Shown: positions 20,601-29,564 of the stretch, one piece after another | Numbering within the stretch: the stretch's first letter is position 1 | How the letters are laid out: each line of letters begins with the position of its first letter | Position numbers and translations under genes: made by a program | Notes under the pieces: generated by a model | Databases searched by the model: none | Told to the model about the DNA's origin: nothing | The model's input: the letters and a program-made list of their open reading frames with translations, nothing else | Origin: Adhaeribacter arboris | GTDB lineage: Bacteria > Bacteroidota > Bacteroidia > Cytophagales > Hymenobacteraceae | Reading direction: 5' to 3' | Assembly: GCF_003023845.1 (NCBI RefSeq) | Contig: NZ_PYFT01000001.1 | Span: 5,580,001 to 5,644,000 of the forward strand | DNA: 64,000 nucleotides

Positions 20601-20787
20601 ATTAGCTAAAACTCCATTTCAAGGCGTTAGTTTTTCTGCAACCGGCCGTAACCTGTGGCGCAGCACCGATTTTAGCTACGGCGATCCGGAAGGTAACTTA
20701 TTAGGAAATACCAATGCGCAAGGTTTTTACCACGCAGTAACCCCTTCTACCAAAGGCTATACCTTCGGGGTAAACATTCAATTTTAA
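17659..20787 (+). CDS. SusC/RagA-family TonB-linked outer membrane protein (pair 2)
   Basis: A 1042-residue paralogue of the SusC protein encoded 5 kb upstream. It has a signal peptide (ends near residue 21, AKAQ), a regulatory-like domain (ITGKVTDGSNSQGLPGVTVL), LQEVVVTALGVEREKRTLGY, a plug domain with VDGIPIDN and GSRGAFGVILITTKKGQ, and a beta barrel ending in GVNIQF. The first 120 residues are nearly the same as in pair 1, whereas the barrels diverge, which suggests gene duplication followed by a change of substrate. The SusD partner follows after 15 bp. The unit is separately terminated, so the two pairs can be expressed independently. Confidence 0.95.
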   Translation: MKKILLLSFLLFTMLLLQAKAQDRTITGKVTDGSNSQGLPGVTVLVKGTSTGTSTDTEGNYSLQVPTTGQTLVFSFIGYLTQERPIGSTTVLNVTLPVDAKQLQEVVVTALGVEREKRTLGYAAQNVAPQQILNSREPNLVNALAGKVAGVQINNSGGQAGSSSRIVIRGNTSLTGNNQPLFVVDGIPIDNSTNRGISENTESALFNGYAGNRGIDIDPNIIENVTVLKGASATALYGSRGAFGVILITTKKGQKSADRKYPRVSLSSSVAFDDAITEGYQNKYLQGLNGLYRNGLPLGQGGYAQTPNGASQGTTSWGPHRDSVSQAVIDSIGMPRVFDPRKDFYRTGQVWNNSLSISGGGDKSTYIVTYSNLNQQGIVPNNTFKRNSVLASFSSQLSEKFSVSTSVNYINSKNNRMPEGNTKRSYLYSLNFAPISFDNKAAFEQFGNRSWTTGTGFNNPYWLTENSTMPNTVDRIIASNEATLEILPWLKLTNRVGLDTYTDNQKEHVNIGTLSVPNGRMFESLIKRTQINNDLILAINKNFSEDWVLNALIGHNVNQRSYTSRTIQGFNLGQPGFYDITNVESTQPFQSDTERRLIGLYASATVDYKNYLFLNLTARNDWSSTLPAGNNSYFYPSVSLGFVFTEVLGLANNTYFPYGKLRISYAQAGNDASEYLTNQTYQQANPSDGQRGNINFPFQGVNAFQTGTLLTNNNLIPEIVTEKEIGADLKFFKNRLGVDVSLYDKVSKSQILQQEISSSSGFVERVINAGEIQNRGIELTVQATPIAVKDFTWDVQLNYGKNNYRLKSIAEGVDNIFLGGFESPQIRADKTYGYGVIWGQGFKRNDDGKLVIGDDGLPLLADELGPIGNSTPKWAGGLRNTFTYKGISLSALFDARKGGDIMNMDLFYSTFYGTAKVTEQRNTTIVYDGVKEDGSPNTTPVLRDQDYFLNWYSAVDENFVEDGSFVKLREVTLSYSLPQALLAKTPFQGVSFSATGRNLWRSTDFSYGDPEGNLLGNTNAQGFYHAVTPSTKGYTFGVNIQF

Positions 20788-20802
20788 TTACCTAATTCAA
20801 TC

Positions 20803-22281
20803 ATGAAAAGAAAAAGTTTATTACTTCTAATTATAAGTTTGTTTTCAACAACATTTTATAGTTGCGAAAACTACCTTGATATCAATTACGATCCGAATGC
20901 TCCAAAAGAAGTAACGGAAAAGTTAATGCTACCTGCTATTCTGAGCACCTTTTCGTACGAGATAGCCGGTGGTTTTCCGGTTCGTATTTCTGCTAACTGG
21001 ACCAAGTACCTCGCTTTTGCCGGTACTGGACCCCACGAAGGTCAGTACCGTTTAACCGCTAATGAAACGGATAATTTCTGGCGCTATTCTTCTTACACAG
21101 ATATAATGAAAACCAGTACCGAATTGATTGCCAAAGCGGATCAGAACGGTAATCCGGCTTACAGCGCCATTGCTAAAATTATATTGGCCTGGAACATGTC
21201 GTACATTACAGATGCTTTTGGCGATGCTCCTTTTTCCCAAGCTTTTCAGGGTGAAACGGGCGTTACAAAACCTGCTTACGACAAGCAGGAAGATATTTAT
21301 AAGCGCATACAGGTATTATTGGATGAAGCAATAGTGGATGCCGGTAAAACAACCGGTATTCAGCCCGGAGCCGAAGATTTTATATACGGCGGTGACATGG
21401 TACTATGGCAAAAGTTAGCTCACACATTAAAAGCCCGCTTTCACTTACGGCTATCTAATGCCCCTGGTTATAATGCTGCTACGCAAGCTAATTTAGCTTT
21501 AGAGGCATTAGATGCGGGTACTTTATCTAGTAACGATGAAATGCCTAAATTTAATTACATTAATGCCCCAAATGCGGAAAACCCCTGGTACCAGTATACA
21601 ATAGATGGAAAGTGGAGTACTGCTTATAAACCTTCTATTTTCTACCTTAATTTATTAAATTCTAAAAATGATCCGCGGTTACAGTACCAGGTAGATCCGG
21701 TTGCGGAGGGGGACAATGAAGGTCAATACGTAGGGGTTACAAATGATGCTACGCCTACTGGCCTAGCTAACTACTCGGCTATTGGTTCTTTTTACAGTGC
21801 GGCCGATGCCCCGCTTTATCTTTTAATTTATGCCGAAGTTCCTTTTATCAGAGCCGAAGCAGAATTTTTAAAAGCGGGTAATACTATTACTCCGGCGGTA
21901 GTTACAGCTTACAACGAAGGTATTGCGGCTTCCATGGGTATGTACGGAATTGATGAAGCAGCTATCGCAACTTATCAAACGGCTAATCTATTGCTCCCAA
22001 CAACTGCCTACGAGCAAATAATGACCGAAAAATATATTGCAAATTATTTGCAGTTTGAGTCGTATAATGATTTCAGAAGAACGGGTTACCCGAATTTACC
22101 TTTAAATACGGAAACATATCCGGATACAGAATTAGAAGTAGCGCCAGTACTTGAAAGTATTCCGGTTAGATTCCCTTATCCTTCTTCTGAAAGATCTTAT
22201 AACCCGGACAATATTCCTGCTGAAGTACCATCGGCATTTTTACAGGCCATGCTGGTACCCGTTTGGTGGGATAAGCAGTAA
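20803..22281 (+). CDS. SusD/RagB-family nutrient-binding outer membrane lipoprotein (pair 2)
   Basis: A 492-residue lipoprotein; the signal peptide runs to TTFYSC, with Cys21 as the likely lipidated residue. The sequence CENYLDINYDPNAPKEVTEK, then WKxxAHTLKARFHLRLSN-type helices and LLIYAEVPFIRAEAEFLKAG place it in the SusD-like_2 group (usual length 450-550). It should cap the SusC barrel encoded just upstream and take part in binding an unknown nutrient at the cell surface. A terminator follows at once. Confidence 0.92.
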   Translation: MKRKSLLLLIISLFSTTFYSCENYLDINYDPNAPKEVTEKLMLPAILSTFSYEIAGGFPVRISANWTKYLAFAGTGPHEGQYRLTANETDNFWRYSSYTDIMKTSTELIAKADQNGNPAYSAIAKIILAWNMSYITDAFGDAPFSQAFQGETGVTKPAYDKQEDIYKRIQVLLDEAIVDAGKTTGIQPGAEDFIYGGDMVLWQKLAHTLKARFHLRLSNAPGYNAATQANLALEALDAGTLSSNDEMPKFNYINAPNAENPWYQYTIDGKWSTAYKPSIFYLNLLNSKNDPRLQYQVDPVAEGDNEGQYVGVTNDATPTGLANYSAIGSFYSAADAPLYLLIYAEVPFIRAEAEFLKAGNTITPAVVTAYNEGIAASMGMYGIDEAAIATYQTANLLLPTTAYEQIMTEKYIANYLQFESYNDFRRTGYPNLPLNTETYPDTELEVAPVLESIPVRFPYPSSERSYNPDNIPAEVPSAFLQAMLVPVWWDKQ

Positions 22282-22298
22282 GTTTAATAATTGTTTTA

Positions 22299-22331
22299 AT
22301 AAAAAGGCAGGTACTTTACCTGCCTTTTTAT
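22299..22331. terminator. Terminator after SusC/D pair 2
   Basis: A perfect 15-bp stem (22299-22313 with 22317-22331) with a 3-nt loop, five As on one arm and five Ts on the other. Confidence 0.9.
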
Positions 22332-22414
22332 TTGCTTAGATTCAAGCATTTGAGTTTACCAGAAGATGTTCCAGACACCAATCTAATCAGTCAAATCCTT
22401 CTCTTTTTTCACTC

Positions 22415-22870
22415 TCACCTTTTAAACTGACTTTCGTAGATTTCAATCCATTGTTGTGGCGTAATTTTGGAAGCCAGTTCTCCTATTAATGGATAAGGTA
22501 TTTGCTCGATTTTCTTAAACCGAATGCAGCTTTTCCCCATGTCTAGTTTGGTTTTCACCTGTTTAGAATATTCTTCTTTAAACCAGTTTAGTAGCTCGGG
22601 ACTAGCGTACAAACCCATGTGGTACACCGCAATAAAGTTTTTTTGCGAAGCAATATTAATAAAAGGTAAAGGTTCTTGCGGGTTGCAATGATATCCCGGC
22701 GGGTAAAGCGATAAAGGAACTACGTACCCAATCATACCGTAGCTCATTGCTTCGGAAAAACCTTCCGGTAAATTTTGCCTGATAACCTTTCTTAGTTCGT
22801 TTATTGCCTGTTGTTTGTCTTCGGGAAGTGTCTCCAGGTAATGTTCGGGTGTTAATACCTTAGTTTGCAT
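22415..22870 (-). CDS. DUF1801 (YdhG-like) domain protein
   Basis: A 151-residue soluble protein. The pattern LPEDKQQAINELRKVIRQNLPEGFSEAMSYGMIGYVVP, followed by PFINIASQKNFIAVYHMGLY and the Gly-Lys-Ser-Cys-Ile-Arg-Phe segment (GKSCIRFKKIEQIPY), matches DUF1801 proteins of the YdhG group. The fold is related to the iron-sulfur frataxin-like YdhG structures; the function is not known. It begins 49 bp after the membrane protein gene on the same strand ends and may be co-transcribed with it. Confidence 0.85.
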   Translation of the reverse strand: MQTKVLTPEHYLETLPEDKQQAINELRKVIRQNLPEGFSEAMSYGMIGYVVPLSLYPPGYHCNPQEPLPFINIASQKNFIAVYHMGLYASPELLNWFKEEYSKQVKTKLDMGKSCIRFKKIEQIPYPLIGELASKITPQQWIEIYESQFKR

Positions 22871-22919
22871 AAGATCATCGAAATAATTTAAAGTTTGCCT
22901 TCTGGTAATATCCTAGGTT

Positions 22920-24083
22920 TTATAAATACCGCAGCCAGGTTTTTTCCGGATGGTTTGATCGGTAGCGTTGGTACCAATGGCATAATGGATACAAAGCCAC
23001 CACTACACTTAGCCAGATGAAGTAAATAACCGCTAAATTCACCCCACTCGGTTGTTTCGGCCGGCCAAACAGGAAGGTGCCGAATTGTAAATCGTCCCAG
23101 TGAAAACCTTGCAGAAAAACCATGGCTAACAAAATAAGGTGCAGCAAATACCAGTGAATGATATAATAAAATAAAGGTACTTTCCCGTAGGTACTAATAA
23201 TCTGCACCAGCTTATTTTTAAAGCCATCCACTAACCAAAAAATTAAAAACATTATACCCAAGGTCATGCAAGTATATAGCAAAGAGGGCGGGTATTTAGT
23301 CGTATTCAGAAAAGATAGGAAAGTAAATAATCCTGCATTTTGCATCGACCAGGCGGCGGGATCGCCATAAATGTTACTGAATCGTAGACAGATAAAAAAG
23401 ACCACGGTAGCCAAACCTGTTCTCCAGAAAAAGCTTTTGCGCTGAGCTACCGGCAAAGTAAATAAAGGCCCTACGGAAAACCCAATCAACATAATACCTA
23501 ACCACGGAATAGGAGGATAGCCTACAAAAAAGGTAAGTTGCGGTGTAATCTGGAAAATATTAGGATTAAATAAGGTTAAAGCTACCCGAGAAAGCGGTGT
23601 AGCAGCGCCTAAAGGAAGAATAGATACAAGATTATGCCCGAAAACGATAAGTAAGCCAATTAATCCAATTACCCGGGCAGGTAACTTCAGCAATAAAGCT
23701 AATACGATAAAGCTAAAGCCGATAGCCGCAATTACCTGAAAGAAGAAAGTTCGGAACTTTAAATCGAACCAAATACCAAACGAAATAATCGTAAATTCTA
23801 AAATTATCAGCCAAATTCCCCGGCGCAGCAAGAATTTACGGGCTTCCGTTACATTGCCAGTTCTTTGCAACGAAAGATAAGCCGAAGTACCGGATAAAAA
23901 AACGAAGATAGGAGCGCACAAATGCGTGATCCAGCGGGTAAAAAACAAGGCGGGAGTAGTGGTACTTAGGTCAGTAGGGCTCTGCGTTAAAGAACTTATA
24001 TGAAGTAAATCGCGAGTATGGTCCAGGGCCATTATAATCATTACCAAGCCCCGGGTAAAATCAATTGCGTTGATTCGCTGCAT
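22920..24083 (-). CDS. DUF1624 membrane protein, heparan-alpha-glucosaminide N-acetyltransferase-like
   Basis: A 387-residue inner-membrane protein with about ten hydrophobic helices. The N-terminal motif RINAIDFTRGLVMIIMALDHTRD (with D27-type aspartate and H) and FFTRWITHLCAPIFVFLSGTSAYL are hallmarks of the DUF1624 family, which is related to lysosomal HGSNAT that acetylates glucosamine groups across a membrane using acetyl-CoA. In bacteria the acceptor is generally unknown, possibly a cell-wall or exported glycan. Three intact signature segments suggest an active enzyme. The gene is followed by a DUF1801 gene; no sugar-modifying partner is adjacent except the glycosidase-like gene 209 bp upstream. 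Confidence 0.85.
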   Translation of the reverse strand: MQRINAIDFTRGLVMIIMALDHTRDLLHISSLTQSPTDLSTTTPALFFTRWITHLCAPIFVFLSGTSAYLSLQRTGNVTEARKFLLRRGIWLIILEFTIISFGIWFDLKFRTFFFQVIAAIGFSFIVLALLLKLPARVIGLIGLLIVFGHNLVSILPLGAATPLSRVALTLFNPNIFQITPQLTFFVGYPPIPWLGIMLIGFSVGPLFTLPVAQRKSFFWRTGLATVVFFICLRFSNIYGDPAAWSMQNAGLFTFLSFLNTTKYPPSLLYTCMTLGIMFLIFWLVDGFKNKLVQIISTYGKVPLFYYIIHWYLLHLILLAMVFLQGFHWDDLQFGTFLFGRPKQPSGVNLAVIYFIWLSVVVALYPLCHWYQRYRSNHPEKTWLRYL

Positions 24084-24292
24084 AAGCTATTTGCTAAAGT
24101 TTTTAAAAGAATACCTAACCGGATTTACTTTGCTGGGTGAGCTTCATTAAGATAGGAATAAAACTTTTCTTTACCAATTACAATGGCTAATCCAATATTG
24201 CAGTAGCTTGGTAATAAACCAAAGATTAGTAAATTTTTAAATGAGCTGGGTTTGCTAATAATTATGTAAGTATTTACGAGCAAATCAGGTAC

Positions 24293-26959
24293 TTACTCGG
24301 CAATCTTTGTAACCCGCATATAATCCAGTAGAGCCCGGTTTACTTCAGTATTCATATTTTCGTTAGTAGGCTCAAAGGCTAAGGCTAAATCGTGGGGGCC
24401 TTGCTCCAGTCTTACTTGTACCGCGTTCGTAAAACCCCAATCCGACCATTCGTCGGCGCCGCGTTGGGGCAGTACGATGGTGCCTAAGATTTTATTATTT
24501 AGTTTAAGCGTACGGATGGCACATTTATTATTGGTACTGATTGGCCCTTCCCCGTTAGCATACCGGAAATCAATCGCGTATAATCCGGGCGCCGGTATTA
24601 AAATCTGTACGGTGAGATTTGTGTTTTTACTAATTTCCAGGAAATCAGCTGTATAGCTTTCTTCCCCCGCCAGATTAGCTTCGGGAGTATCTTTTTTCAG
24701 GGAGTAAAGATGTTGGTTTTCTTCTAAAGATACTGCTAATGGCTCACTAGCAAAAGACTCGTGCCCTTGGTTATTTACCGCTATTATTTGGTATTCAGTA
24801 TAAACCGTAGGCGAAATGGTAATTTGGGTAGCTCTCGTATGCAGAAATTCTTTTCCGTTCCGCAGGATTTTATAGTTCTCGGCTTCAGCTATTTTTTGCC
24901 AGGACAAAATGCCTTGTGCGTACGAAACCTCCGGCATTGTGGGCGAAAATTCTACCGGTACTTTAGTTATTTCAGCTTCCGGTAAGTTATTATTTTCCAG
25001 CTCAATTTTAATAAAATGCTGCCCTTGTAAAGTAGCTGGTAGTATAGGTGCCGCGAGTTCTTTATCGTTCAGGGTTATACTTTTAATTTGGTTGCCATAT
25101 CCTTCTAACCCGATATCCAGAATAGCATTCCGGTAGGTAAAGTTTTTTAAATTTTTAAGTCCTTGCCACGCCTTTGGAACCATTGGTTTAAAAACTAAGC
25201 CGTCTGGTTGAAGTTCCATTCCAAAAATCACTTTATAGATCAGGCTCAAGTTACCGGCTAAACTCCAGAGCATATTACTGGAATTAATTTGCGTGCCGGC
25301 ATAATCGCCGTTGCTGGCGACAAAGTTTTCCTGGTTGGTTAAGAAAAGCGCTGCCGGGCGGTAAATGGCACTCATGCTTTCAAGTAACGCTTTTTCATTG
25401 CCGGCTTTAGCCGTAGCCAAAGACCAATACGCTTGTACAAACGGCCAAACCGCATTATTATGGTAGGATGGAATAGTAGGTATTTGGGGATAAATGCAAG
25501 GAATACCGTAAGGAGTAATGGGCGTTCGGGCTACAAGCAATTGTTGTTTTTCATCGTCCGCAATATCAAAAAGTACGCATAAGGCTTCTCCCAAAGCTTC
25601 TGCTTTAGGCGACAAAATTTTAAAATTGCGGCCGTATCGAAATTGCCCGTAGTAGCCTTTTGCCGGTAACCATAAGTGCTCGTTTATTGCTGATTTTACT
25701 TTTTCGGCTAATTGGCTATATTTTATCGCTGCTGGATTATCAGCCAGCAAATTGGCCATTTGCGCCAGAAGGTTACAAGCCTGGTAAAAAAGAGCATTCG
25801 TGCTTAAACATTCCGATTCGTAAATATCGGCCGGCTGCATCCACTGTGGGTAGGTTTGTTCCCGCCAGTCCAAGAAGGAGGACTCGCCCCGGAACAAGCC
25901 GGTCTTCGGGTTATAGAGGTTAATCAGGTCATCTTCTAGAGAATTTTTAATAATCCGGTAAGATTTCTTCAGCCAGTTAGTATCGCTGGTAACTGTATAA
26001 AGTTCCCAGGCGGCAATCGCCCATACAATTCGGTCGGAAGAAACTGGGTAAGCGCCCCCAGTGCCGGTATCCTGAATAATGCGCCGGTTTTTATTTACTT
26101 TCCGCAGCAGACTTTTACGGGCCACTTGGGGCTGTACAATTGCCATGGCTAAAATAATGCTGTAGCTAATATCTCGGGTCCAGACACCAGCCCATTCTTT
26201 ACCCGTCCGGAAGGTATTATCCGGTTCTACGGCATTTAGCATTTCTTCTAACCCTAAGTTGTACAGAGCATCCATTATGGGGTAACCAGAGGAATACTGC
26301 GGGAAAGCGGTTGTATTTTTAGATAACTGCCAGCTGGTAGGGTTAGTGGTTTCCGTTGGATCAGGATTCAGGAGTAAGGTAACTTCAAAAATGCCTTCTT
26401 CTTTTGTATTTTGTAATTCTAGTTCGGGTTGATTGGCTAGATTAGCGAAGTTCCAGGTTAAGGGCGCGGGCTGGCCCGCGACAAATACGCCTTTAAAATC
26501 TTCTTGATAAATTTTTTCGCCGGTATAAGTTGTGTAAAAGCCGGATTGCTCAAAAGCATCTAACACCGGGCTTAAATTCAGGCGAATTTTAAATTTGGTA
26601 TTAGGGGTCAGATAGGTATCGGTGGGCACTTTGCCCGGTAATTTTAATGGGGAACCAAAAGTAATAATGGGGGTTTCGGAGTAACCATTTTGCGCTATAC
26701 AGACAAACTGGTGATCTTTGCCCGGCTCCATTTCGTTATCGTGGCCGTTAATACTAAACTTAAACGTAAGCAGCGGGTTAAGGAAATTATTCGCGCTGGA
26801 TACATAGTTAGAGATTACTTTCGTGGGGGATAGTACGTGCGCCACAAAATTTTGCTGCACCACCTGGGCCGGATAAATGGTATACTCCTCCGATTGCCAG
26901 ATAGCGGTTGCATCGCTAGCCGGATGTTCTGAATGCTGTGATTGGCAAAACTTGCCCAT
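24293..26959 (-). CDS. (Alpha/alpha)6-barrel glycosidase-like protein, intracellular
   Basis: An 888-residue protein counted from the ATG at 26959; the longer version begins with a TTG directly after a TAG stop and is less likely. The N-terminal 220 residues look like a beta-sandwich. The centre (about 220-630) contains WAGVWTRDISYSIILAMA, GTGGAYPVSSDRIVWAIAAWELY, FRGESSFLDWREQTYP and YHNNAVWPFVQAYW, which resemble the catalytic six-hairpin barrel of amylo-alpha-1,6-glucosidase/MGH1/rhamnosidase-type hydrolases. The C-terminal part has a fibronectin-like segment and a carbohydrate-binding-like module ending LLDYMRV. Substrate is not assignable. No signal peptide is present even though the modular layout resembles secreted enzymes. 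It lies 127 bp after the MG2/plug gene on the same strand. Confidence 0.7.
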   Translation of the reverse strand: MGKFCQSQHSEHPASDATAIWQSEEYTIYPAQVVQQNFVAHVLSPTKVISNYVSSANNFLNPLLTFKFSINGHDNEMEPGKDHQFVCIAQNGYSETPIITFGSPLKLPGKVPTDTYLTPNTKFKIRLNLSPVLDAFEQSGFYTTYTGEKIYQEDFKGVFVAGQPAPLTWNFANLANQPELELQNTKEEGIFEVTLLLNPDPTETTNPTSWQLSKNTTAFPQYSSGYPIMDALYNLGLEEMLNAVEPDNTFRTGKEWAGVWTRDISYSIILAMAIVQPQVARKSLLRKVNKNRRIIQDTGTGGAYPVSSDRIVWAIAAWELYTVTSDTNWLKKSYRIIKNSLEDDLINLYNPKTGLFRGESSFLDWREQTYPQWMQPADIYESECLSTNALFYQACNLLAQMANLLADNPAAIKYSQLAEKVKSAINEHLWLPAKGYYGQFRYGRNFKILSPKAEALGEALCVLFDIADDEKQQLLVARTPITPYGIPCIYPQIPTIPSYHNNAVWPFVQAYWSLATAKAGNEKALLESMSAIYRPAALFLTNQENFVASNGDYAGTQINSSNMLWSLAGNLSLIYKVIFGMELQPDGLVFKPMVPKAWQGLKNLKNFTYRNAILDIGLEGYGNQIKSITLNDKELAAPILPATLQGQHFIKIELENNNLPEAEITKVPVEFSPTMPEVSYAQGILSWQKIAEAENYKILRNGKEFLHTRATQITISPTVYTEYQIIAVNNQGHESFASEPLAVSLEENQHLYSLKKDTPEANLAGEESYTADFLEISKNTNLTVQILIPAPGLYAIDFRYANGEGPISTNNKCAIRTLKLNNKILGTIVLPQRGADEWSDWGFTNAVQVRLEQGPHDLALAFEPTNENMNTEVNRALLDYMRVTKIAE

Positions 26960-27086
26960 GATAAACAACTAAATCTAAGAAAACACGCTTTCGCGCACCG
27001 TCATTAATGCGGAGGGAAGATAAGAAGTAAAATCAATTCTTTAGGTAAGTAAAGAAATTCTTGCTGGCTTCGGCCTGAAATAAAAA

Positions 27087-29564
27087 TTATAATGCTGCGG
27101 ATTTTACCTCGAAGGTAAAGCTTGTGCTACCCGCCAAACCGTTCGGAGAAAGCCCTTGGATCAATACCCTGTATTTGCCGGCTTTATCTGAGGTAAAAAA
27201 ATCTAGTTTCTGATTGCCCGTTGTGTCGGTAATAACTTGAGGCTTCCAATAGAGCAAATTTCTTAAATCGGGCAGGCGGCTTTGTTTTTCGGCGGCGGTT
27301 TCGTAGCGGGGGGCGTAAAACTCTCTTTGTCGCTGCAATCCTTCGTATTCCAACACAAACGTGTGCGGATCTAACGTGTAACCTTCTAAATCGCCTTTAT
27401 ACGTGGAAAAACTGACCAGTCCGTTGTAAGACAAAGTTCCTTGAAAATAACGGCTGGTAATAACTTCCAGTTTCTGAATCTTAAGCGGATCCATCGCCAT
27501 TATTTTGTTAATATTAAAAACCGGTACCCCATCTAACAATACCAGCGGGTTCTCCTGAAAAATAGTTTTGTTTACGTTATCATACACCATAAAATGAAAC
27601 CCATCTTTCCGGATTCGGACTTGTACGCCGGGCACGTACTCCCGCAATACCTCTTCCATAACCTTAAAACGGGTATAATCATCTAACCGGTATTTCTCGT
27701 CGGGCTCCCCGTAAAAAGCTAGACTATCCATTTTGGGCCAGCGGAACGAAAGAGCCGGCTTTTTATAGAAATTATTCTGTACCTGCATTTGCACGTGCCT
27801 TTGAACAATATCGGAGGTAAATTTTTCGGATAAAGTAAAAAGTGGTACCTGACTGGCGGAATAATTAGGCGAGAAAGGACTAAAAATCTCGAATTGATAA
27901 AGGCTATCTTGGCGGGTATGGGTTTGCACCACTATTTCCCGGGAACCATAAGAATCTTTTGTTTCAAATTGCAGGGTGCCTTTATCTGTACTAATTGCAT
28001 GGTATACGCGAACCAAACGACTCGGCGAGGCCAAGTAAGTTAAAATACCCGGCGCCGGTTGCCCCGTACCTCGCTGCGTAATCCGGCCCCGAACCAGGTG
28101 ACCATTTAATTCCGGAACAAACTCTAACGAATCACGCTTATTGGTAAAAATACTTTCCCAACGAAATCGTCGCCAGCCTTGGGTTAACATTAAGTTGTCC
28201 GCGGCGGTTGTTACTTCTGGTTCCCCAGAAGTAAAGTAGTATTCCGGATTTTCAATCGTTCCTCTCAGGTCGGAGCTTAGCCATAAGTAGCTGTTAATGG
28301 AAGGCGGCGGAAGTGAAGGAAGCGAATCTAAGCGGTAAACAGAAACAGATAAATTAGCGGGTATCGCCTCTTTTAAGGAGTTAGCGGTAGCTACTTGTAA
28401 ACTTACTTTTTCGCGGGTAGGGTAGTTATTTTTATCGGTGGTAGAAGTAATAATTAATTTTTGGGAAGGTCGCTGAAAATACAATCTTTCGCAGAGCGGC
28501 TGTTTGCGCGAATTTAATAGAGTGAAGTGCGAAATACCCTGGGCTAAATCTTTCTTGTTAAGCGTAAACGCAGCAGTTCCATTATTCAAGCGATTACCTA
28601 AGGCTACGGATATTTTCTGGCGGGCATGTCCTAGCAAAAAAACATCTTCGAAAGTTTGCCCGGTTACATTGGTTTGCACGGTTATTTTAATCTGTTCCGG
28701 GTTGGTATCTTCCAGGTGCATAACGTAGCCTTGCTCATAAACGGGAGGTAAGGCTTGCGTGATAATGGTACCATCAACTAATTTTAAAGTAGCCGTGTAC
28801 CTGTCAACTTCGGTGGGCGTAAAATCAAAGTGCCCTAAACCAAATTGGAAGGTTTTAAAGGAGGCTAGTACTTTGCCTTGTTTATCTTGGATGCTTCCTG
28901 CGGCCTCTAATCCCCGTCCTGATTTATCCGTAACTTTAAAAGCTACCGTGCTGGCAATTCCTTTCACCAGATTGCCGCCTTCCGGAAAAAACTGAGCCGC
29001 ATAAGTGGCCGAATCTTTGGCTGGTTTTACCCCGGAAGGAGTTAACGTATTTAGAATAGTTACCGGGCTTTGAAAAAAATAATCCGGACTAAAGTTTTTC
29101 ATCCAGTTCGTATAGGCCCGCACCAAATAATTCCCGGATGCCAGCGAAGGAGGTAAAATAAACGAACCTTGACCAGTAGCTTCGGATAAAGCAATTTTGC
29201 CCTGTAACACGGGTTTTTGCTCTTTATCAAGTACCTCCACGTAGGCAATTTTACTTAAAATTAAAGGTTTATGAAAAGTGCCGTCTACGGCGTAAATTTT
29301 AAACCACATCGTCTCGCCAGCCAGGTACAGTGGTCGGTCCAGGTGCAGAAACAGCTTTTCCGGTAAAGTGTGTTCGCTATACTGATTAAATTGCTGGTTT
29401 ATGCTGGATAAAATTTCACTCTGGCTATACACCGGGTTTGAATGGGTAAGCCCCACCCACAGGCAGAGTAAACCGAAAAGCCGGCCGATGACAGTATTTT
29501 GTTTATAACCCCACAAAAAGTTTTTTCCTTGACGTATCAATGCTTTAATACTAATTATTTCCAA
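27087..29564 (-). CDS. Secreted MG2-like protein with a TonB plug-like domain
   Basis: An 825-residue protein of a type common in Bacteroidota. After a signal/anchor segment (about 27-47, VIGRLFGLLCLWVGLTHS), the motif PEKLFLHLDRPLYLAGETMWFKIY is the macroglobulin MG2-like signature, followed by several more beta-sandwich repeats (about 150-480). Near residue 640-740 lies a TonB-plug-like region with VQVRIRKDGF, NPLVLLDGVPVF and LEVITSRYFQG, but there is no barrel afterwards; the C-terminus is a Ser/Gly-rich beta domain. Its role is unknown; envelope location is inferred from the signal. It starts within the last 10 bp of the DUF4249 gene, showing translational coupling in a TonB-receptor operon. 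Confidence 0.75.
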   Translation of the reverse strand: MEIISIKALIRQGKNFLWGYKQNTVIGRLFGLLCLWVGLTHSNPVYSQSEILSSINQQFNQYSEHTLPEKLFLHLDRPLYLAGETMWFKIYAVDGTFHKPLILSKIAYVEVLDKEQKPVLQGKIALSEATGQGSFILPPSLASGNYLVRAYTNWMKNFSPDYFFQSPVTILNTLTPSGVKPAKDSATYAAQFFPEGGNLVKGIASTVAFKVTDKSGRGLEAAGSIQDKQGKVLASFKTFQFGLGHFDFTPTEVDRYTATLKLVDGTIITQALPPVYEQGYVMHLEDTNPEQIKITVQTNVTGQTFEDVFLLGHARQKISVALGNRLNNGTAAFTLNKKDLAQGISHFTLLNSRKQPLCERLYFQRPSQKLIITSTTDKNNYPTREKVSLQVATANSLKEAIPANLSVSVYRLDSLPSLPPPSINSYLWLSSDLRGTIENPEYYFTSGEPEVTTAADNLMLTQGWRRFRWESIFTNKRDSLEFVPELNGHLVRGRITQRGTGQPAPGILTYLASPSRLVRVYHAISTDKGTLQFETKDSYGSREIVVQTHTRQDSLYQFEIFSPFSPNYSASQVPLFTLSEKFTSDIVQRHVQMQVQNNFYKKPALSFRWPKMDSLAFYGEPDEKYRLDDYTRFKVMEEVLREYVPGVQVRIRKDGFHFMVYDNVNKTIFQENPLVLLDGVPVFNINKIMAMDPLKIQKLEVITSRYFQGTLSYNGLVSFSTYKGDLEGYTLDPHTFVLEYEGLQRQREFYAPRYETAAEKQSRLPDLRNLLYWKPQVITDTTGNQKLDFFTSDKAGKYRVLIQGLSPNGLAGSTSFTFEVKSAAL

